NCBI RefSeq assembly: GCF_009861525.1
Contig: NZ_WVHL01000004.1
Location: forward strand, 1 to 64,000
Reading direction: 5' to 3'
Length of the DNA: 64,000 nt
From: Pseudomonas sp. LD120
GTDB lineage: Bacteria; Pseudomonadota; Gammaproteobacteria; Pseudomonadales; Pseudomonadaceae
Numbering within the stretch: position 1 is the first letter of the stretch; each line of letters starts with the position of its first letter. Under the pieces are notes generated by a model. It saw nothing but the letters and a program-made list of their open reading frames with translations. It was not told the DNA's origin and made no database searches. The position numbers were made by a program, and so were the translations under genes. Below are positions 59,653-64,000 of this stretch, in pieces.

Positions 59653-60645
59653 TCACCCGCTGACGATGCGGTTCTTGCCTTGGCGCTTGGCTTCGTACAG
59701 GGCCGCGTCGGCGCGGGCGAACAGGCTGTCGAGGTCGGTGTCCTCCGGCAACCGGCCGGTCAGGCCCTGGCTGACGGTGATGCTGAAGGTCTGGCCGTGG
59801 TGACTGAAGGCCTGACGCTGGATCTCCCGCTGCAAGCGTTCGGCCACCTGGCGTGCCAGGTTGGCGGAGCAACCGGGAAACACCGCGGCGAACTTCTCGC
59901 CGCCGATGCGCCCGAACACATCCCCCCGACGCAGTACGGCGTGTCCGGTTTCGGCGATGCGTTGCAGCACGATGTCGCCTTCGGGGTGGCCGTAGGTATC
60001 GTTGATCACCTTGAAGTCATCGATGTCCAGTAACAGGAAAGCCAGGGGCGAACCCCGCAATCTTGCCTGTTCGAACTCGCGGTTGGCGCATTCGAAAAAG
60101 TGCCGGCGGTTGCTGCTCTGAGTCAGCACGTCAGCGGTGGCCAGACGTTGCAGTTCGGTTTGCAGGTGTTTCTTTTCGGTGATGTCCTCGGCGATGCCGA
60201 CCACGATCAGTCGCTGCCCGGGCTCGGCATTGCGGTTGATGAAGCACTTGTCGCTGAGCCAGCGCACCTGGCCCGTCGCATCGATGATGCGATACTCGCG
60301 ATCTTCCATGGCGCCTTTTTCCAGAACCTGGGCCAGGGTGCGTTGGGCATACGCCAGGTCGTCGGGGTAGATGCTGTCGCGCCACTGGTTGTAGTCCGCC
60401 AGCAGCAGTCCGGTGGGGCGACCGAAGATTCGCTCGTACGCGGGACTGACGTATAGCACCTGTCGATTGTCCCAATCGAAGGCCCAGAGTAAGGCGTTGA
60501 CACTGACCAGCAGCGAATTGAACAGTTGTTCACGTTCTGTCAGGCGTGCGACTTCGCCTTGGGCGTGCATCAGGGCCATCAGGGTGTGCGCGGCCTCGGG
60601 CCACTGTTGAAGCGTGGAGGGCGTGTGTGGGTTCTTGTTGACCAT
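59653..60645 (-). CDS. PAS-GGDEF protein with degenerate GGEKF motif
   Basis: This 330-residue protein has a PAS domain at about 45-165 ('LWAFDWDNRQVLYVSPAYER', PAC-like end 'VVGIAEDITEKK') and a GGDEF domain at about 170-330. The active-site motif reads RIGGEKF, with Lys where diguanylate cyclases have the catalytic Glu. It may therefore be inactive or a sensor. I chose the ATG at 60645; the frame is open to 60834, but that part is not family-like. It converges on the REC-HDOD gene. Confidence 0.85.
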   Translation of the reverse strand: MVNKNPHTPSTLQQWPEAAHTLMALMHAQGEVARLTEREQLFNSLLVSVNALLWAFDWDNRQVLYVSPAYERIFGRPTGLLLADYNQWRDSIYPDDLAYAQRTLAQVLEKGAMEDREYRIIDATGQVRWLSDKCFINRNAEPGQRLIVVGIAEDITEKKHLQTELQRLATADVLTQSSNRRHFFECANREFEQARLRGSPLAFLLLDIDDFKVINDTYGHPEGDIVLQRIAETGHAVLRRGDVFGRIGGEKFAAVFPGCSANLARQVAERLQREIQRQAFSHHGQTFSITVSQGLTGRLPEDTDLDSLFARADAALYEAKRQGKNRIVSG

Positions 60646-60883
60646 CGGCACTGATCTCAAAAGGCGTGCCGCGCGGTGTTCTACAGCGGCTACAACCAAA
60701 CCCGCCTGGGTGGCGAAGTGTTGCTTGAGATAAGGGATCGAGCACTTAGTTCCCGGGGTTGGAAGCGATACGCTGAGCCCCCGCCGGACGGTCGTCGGGG
60801 CCTGCAGGGCGGCGGCGGGAATGTTTTGTGGCAAGGCTGTTTGTCGCCGTGACAGCTATGGCGTTGCCGCTGAGCAGGAGCCG

Positions 60884-60918
60884 GCGCCCTCGTCACAGTC
60901 CGGCTGTGATGAGGGCGC
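60884..60918 (-). terminator. Hairpin downstream of desA
   Basis: A long inverted repeat 'gcgccctcgtcacag' / 'ctgtgatgagggcgc', with one mismatch, lies just past the desA stop. No T run follows on the minus strand, so the assignment as a terminator is moderate. Confidence 0.5.
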
Positions 60919-60923
60919 TTGGA

Positions 60924-62108
60924 TCAGGCGGCGTTAGGGCGCAGCGAGTAGGTTTTCAACTGATCGGCAAAGTCGCGCAGGGACTGGATGCCGCTGGCTT
61001 CGGCTTCGTGGACCCATTCCTTGATCGCGGCCAGCATGTCGTGGCCATTGGCGCTGGTCTTGACCCAGATCTGTTGCAGGGCCAGGCGTTTTTCGTAGAT
61101 CACCTTCAAGGCCTGGCTGTGCTCCAGCATGTTCTGGATGCGCAGGTGGTGACGGTCTTCCAGCAAGCTGGTTTCCCGGGACAGCAAGCGCTTGGCGCGA
61201 CGGAACTGGTGGCGTACCGAGTGATCGACCTTGTCCAGCTCTTGCTTGACCAGCGGGCCGATCACCAGCTTGCGGTACTGAGCCATGATCTGGAACCGGT
61301 TGTTGAGGATCGCCATGGCGGTGTCCATGTCCAGGTGCCCCTTGCCTTCGACCCGGTGGGCGATCGGTGCCACGCGCTGAACCTTGGCCAGGCGCAGGAA
61401 GCTGAAGACCTTGATCCAGGCCCAGCCCAGGTCGAACTCCCACTTCTTCACCGAGAGCTTGGCCGAGTTGGGGTAGGTGTGATGGTTGTTATGCAGTTCT
61501 TCACCGCCAACGATGATGCCCCACGGCACCAGGTTGGTGGCGGCGTCTCGACATTCGAAGTTGCGGTAGCCCACGGCATGGCCCAGGCCGTTGATCACGC
61601 CAGCAGCCCACAGCGGAATCCACATCATCTGCACCGCCCAGATGGTGATGCCGATGGTGCCGAACAGCAGCAGGTCGATGACGGCCATCAGCGCCACGCC
61701 TCCGAGTTTGTAGCGGCTATAGAGGTTGCGCTCGATCCAGTCTTCCGGGCAGTTCTTGCCGTAGATGCGCAGGGTCTCGGGGTTTTTAGCCTCTTCGCGA
61801 TACAGCTCGGCGCCTTTGCGCAGCACTGTGGACAAGCCCTTGATCACCGGGCTGTGGGGATCGTCGACGGTCTCGCATTTGGCGTGGTGCTTGCGGTGGA
61901 TAGCAGTCCACTCGCGGGTGTTCTGCGCCGTGGTCAGCCACAGCCAGAAGCGGAAGAAGTGTTTCAGGCCGGCGTTGAGTTCCAGGGAACGGTGTGCGGA
62001 GTAGCGGTGCAGATAGACCGTGACCGCGACAATGGTCACGTGGGTCATCAGTAGGGTGACTGCCACCAGTTGCCAGGCGGACAAGCCAAGTAAACCTTCG
62101 TACCACAT
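60924..62108 (-). CDS. desA: Membrane fatty-acid desaturase (DesA-type)
   Basis: This 394-residue di-iron membrane desaturase should insert a cis double bond into acyl chains of phospholipids and so adjust membrane fluidity. The three histidine boxes are HRYSAH, HRKHH and HNNHH. Hydrophobic segments lie near residues 10-30 and 140-190. I chose the ATG at 62108. The gene is divergent from the PAS-GGDEF-EAL gene, an arrangement also seen in P. aeruginosa (desA beside PA0285). Confidence 0.92.
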   Translation of the reverse strand: MWYEGLLGLSAWQLVAVTLLMTHVTIVAVTVYLHRYSAHRSLELNAGLKHFFRFWLWLTTAQNTREWTAIHRKHHAKCETVDDPHSPVIKGLSTVLRKGAELYREEAKNPETLRIYGKNCPEDWIERNLYSRYKLGGVALMAVIDLLLFGTIGITIWAVQMMWIPLWAAGVINGLGHAVGYRNFECRDAATNLVPWGIIVGGEELHNNHHTYPNSAKLSVKKWEFDLGWAWIKVFSFLRLAKVQRVAPIAHRVEGKGHLDMDTAMAILNNRFQIMAQYRKLVIGPLVKQELDKVDHSVRHQFRRAKRLLSRETSLLEDRHHLRIQNMLEHSQALKVIYEKRLALQQIWVKTSANGHDMLAAIKEWVHEAEASGIQSLRDFADQLKTYSLRPNAA

Positions 62109-62254
62109 AGGCGATGAGGCCCTCGATAAAGAAAAAAACAGCTCCGGCATTATCACTCAGTGCAGTGAGAAAACCAGTCACCCTTTCAGATAAGAGTGGC
62201 GGCATGTTTCTTCCTCTATAATCCCAAACTTTTCGTGTGGAAATAGACGGACTT

Positions 62255-64000
62255 ATGTCGGTGTCTTATCGCAATGGCTTGCGTGCCGCGCTGCTCTACT
62301 TGCTGCTGTCGTTGATCTGGCTACAGCTCAGTGGTTATTTATCGAGCAGTTTCTTCGATAATTTTGCCGATCAGGCCCGCTGGCAACGTATCAGTGGCTA
62401 CGCTTGGGCGCTGTTCAGCGCCGTGCTGATCTTCTTTGCCCGGGCCCGTCTGTTACGGGTCATGGGGGCGGATCGCTGGCTGCGTCATCAACACAAGGAC
62501 CGTGAGCGCCTGCGCCAGGCGGCGGCGGTGTTCGACTGTACCCGCGAAGGGGTGCTGGTGAGCGACACCCAGGGCCAGATCGTTCACGTCAATCGCGCGT
62601 TCATCGAGATTACCGGCTATCAGCGTGAAGAAGTGCTGGGCCATCAGCCGAGCATGTTCAAGTCGGGTCACCATTCAGCCGATTTCTACAAGGCGATGTT
62701 CGACGCCTTGCAGCAGTGCGGCGAGTGGAGCGGCGAAATCTGGAACCGGCGCAAGAGCGGTGAAATCTATCCGCAATGGCAGACCATTCGTGCGATCCAC
62801 GACGACCAGGGTGAACTGACCCATTACGTTGCGGTGTTTTCCGATATCAGCGCGATCAAGGATTCTGAGCACGAATTGGCCCACCTGGCCCACCACGACC
62901 CCTTGACCGACCTACCCAACCGCTTGTTGTTCACCGATCGTGCCGAACAGGCCCTGGCTTCGGCACAGATTCACAAGCGTGGCTGCGCCCTGCTGATGAT
63001 CGACCTCGATCACTTCAAAATGATCAACGATAGCCTCGGTCACAACCTTGGGGATCAGTTGCTCAAGGCTGTCGCCGAGCGCTTGGGGGGCATGTTCGGC
63101 CCGGGCATTACCTTGGCGCGGCTGGGCGGTGACGAGTTCGCGGTGCTGGCCGAAAGCTGCCCGCAATTGGTGCAGGCCGCGGCTCTGGCCCAGCGCATCA
63201 TCGATGGCCTCAAGGAGCCCTTTGAGTTGGGCGAGCAGCGATTGCTGATCAACGCCAGCATCGGCATCAGCCTGTTCCCCAGCGACGCCCTGAGCGCCAG
63301 CCAACTGCTGCGTAACGCCGATGCGGCGTTGTTCAAGGCCAAGAGTGCCGGGCGCAACGGGTATGCCTTGTACACCGAAGAACTCACCGCCCACGCTCAG
63401 CGACGGGTGGAGATCGCTTTTGAACTGCGCCGTGCCCTGGAGCAGCAGGAGCTACGGGTCTACTACCAGCCGGTGCACGACCTCCAAAGCAGCCGCCTGA
63501 TCGGCGTTGAGGCCTTGGTGCGCTGGCAGCACCCGCAGCGCGGTCTGGTGTCGCCGGCGGAGTTCATCCCGATTGCCGAGCGCACCGGGATGATTGCCGA
63601 GATCGATGCCTGGGTTATGCAGCAAGCCTGTCGGCAGATGTGCCAATGGCAGGCTGACGGCGTCGAGCTGTCGTTTGTCGCGGTGAATGTGTCGACCCGC
63701 CTGTTTGCTCGCAGCGAGTTGTATCAGCAGGTGGCCCAAGTGCTGCACGACACGGGGTTGGACCCGGCCTATCTGGAACTGGAAGTCACCGAGAGCGCGG
63801 TGATGGATGATCCGGAGGTGGCGTTGGAACAGATGCACCGCCTGCGCGAGCTGGGCATCCGTCTGGCCATCGACGATTTCGGCACCGGTTATTCATCCCT
63901 GCTGCGGCTCAAGCGCCTGCCGGTGCAGAAACTCAAGATCGACCAAGGCTTTGTCGCCGGGTTGCCGGGTGACGAAGACGATGCGGCGATTTCCCGGGTG
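62255..64000 (+). CDS. PAS-GGDEF-EAL c-di-GMP enzyme (3' end beyond window)
   Basis: At least 582 residues are in the window, with no stop before the edge. Two transmembrane helices lie at about residues 9-26 and 52-68. A PAS domain follows (about 90-210, 'FIEITGYQREEVLGHQPSMF'), then a GGDEF domain with an intact LGGDEFAVLAE, and an EAL domain with 'GVEALVRWQHPQ' and 'AIDDFGTGYSS'. Both active sites look complete, so it could make or break c-di-GMP. It is the likely counterpart of PA0285 of P. aeruginosa, given desA next to it. Confidence 0.93.
   Translation, partial: MSVSYRNGLRAALLYLLLSLIWLQLSGYLSSSFFDNFADQARWQRISGYAWALFSAVLIFFARARLLRVMGADRWLRHQHKDRERLRQAAAVFDCTREGVLVSDTQGQIVHVNRAFIEITGYQREEVLGHQPSMFKSGHHSADFYKAMFDALQQCGEWSGEIWNRRKSGEIYPQWQTIRAIHDDQGELTHYVAVFSDISAIKDSEHELAHLAHHDPLTDLPNRLLFTDRAEQALASAQIHKRGCALLMIDLDHFKMINDSLGHNLGDQLLKAVAERLGGMFGPGITLARLGGDEFAVLAESCPQLVQAAALAQRIIDGLKEPFELGEQRLLINASIGISLFPSDALSASQLLRNADAALFKAKSAGRNGYALYTEELTAHAQRRVEIAFELRRALEQQELRVYYQPVHDLQSSRLIGVEALVRWQHPQRGLVSPAEFIPIAERTGMIAEIDAWVMQQACRQMCQWQADGVELSFVAVNVSTRLFARSELYQQVAQVLHDTGLDPAYLELEVTESAVMDDPEVALEQMHRLRELGIRLAIDDFGTGYSSLLRLKRLPVQKLKIDQGFVAGLPGDEDDAAISRV

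Overview
The window is a GC-rich bacterial chromosome segment. Its gene content and repeat families point to the Pseudomonas fluorescens/protegens/chlororaphis group: a Lap adhesin locus, REP/REPIN elements, gabDT, desA next to a PAS-GGDEF-EAL gene, and R-body genes. This assignment comes from recognising families, not from a database search.

Layout. (1) Positions 1-10476: the Lap system. The N-terminal part of the giant adhesin lapA reads leftwards off the edge, with six-plus nearly identical 600-bp repeats. Divergent lapE-lapB-lapC encode its type I secretion machine. (2) 10664-16094: a LysR regulator and a tripartite EmrAB/NodT-type drug efflux operon, with REPINs around it and a REP pair inside the outer-membrane gene. 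(3) 16126-20183: a Fur-box-like site, a FecI-type sigma factor, a FecR-type sensor and a TonB siderophore receptor with an STN signalling domain. (4) 20278-23195: a leftward two-gene operon of a DUF3142 protein and a large exported helical protein.

(5) 23448-40522 is the most unusual part. A translationally coupled operon encodes a periplasmic adaptor, a GAF-TM-HlyD fusion and a PqqD-like/M50/HlyD membrane protein, followed by a GNAT. Next come a leftward tail-collar protein with a DUF6916 partner, a sulfotransferase, and a 2013-residue LEPR-XLL/DUF4347/Ig-repeat giant. After that lie a TolC-like lipoprotein, an APS kinase, an Asp/Asn beta-hydroxylase with a Nif11-like tail, and a second sulfotransferase. 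I read this as a candidate export-and-modification system for the giant protein. There is no ABC transporter in it; an M50-type membrane protein may take that place, and the APS kinase would supply PAPS to the sulfotransferases.

(6) 40735-51489: mixed housekeeping and accessory genes. They include DUF2789, a decayed FUSC/efflux remnant, YdgA, DUF4291, a small protein with a long structured leader, BrnTA toxin-antitoxin, a PEBP-family protein, a VWA lipoprotein with an ECF sigma and a likely anti-sigma, and an unrecognised gene pair. (7) 51665-55066: tRNA-Arg(CCG), then an R-body (Reb) cluster headed by its own sigma-like factor. (8) 55382-64000: gabD-gabT, a REC-HDOD regulator, a PAS-GGDEF protein with a degenerate GGEKF motif, the fatty-acid desaturase desA, and a PAS-GGDEF-EAL gene cut by the right edge.
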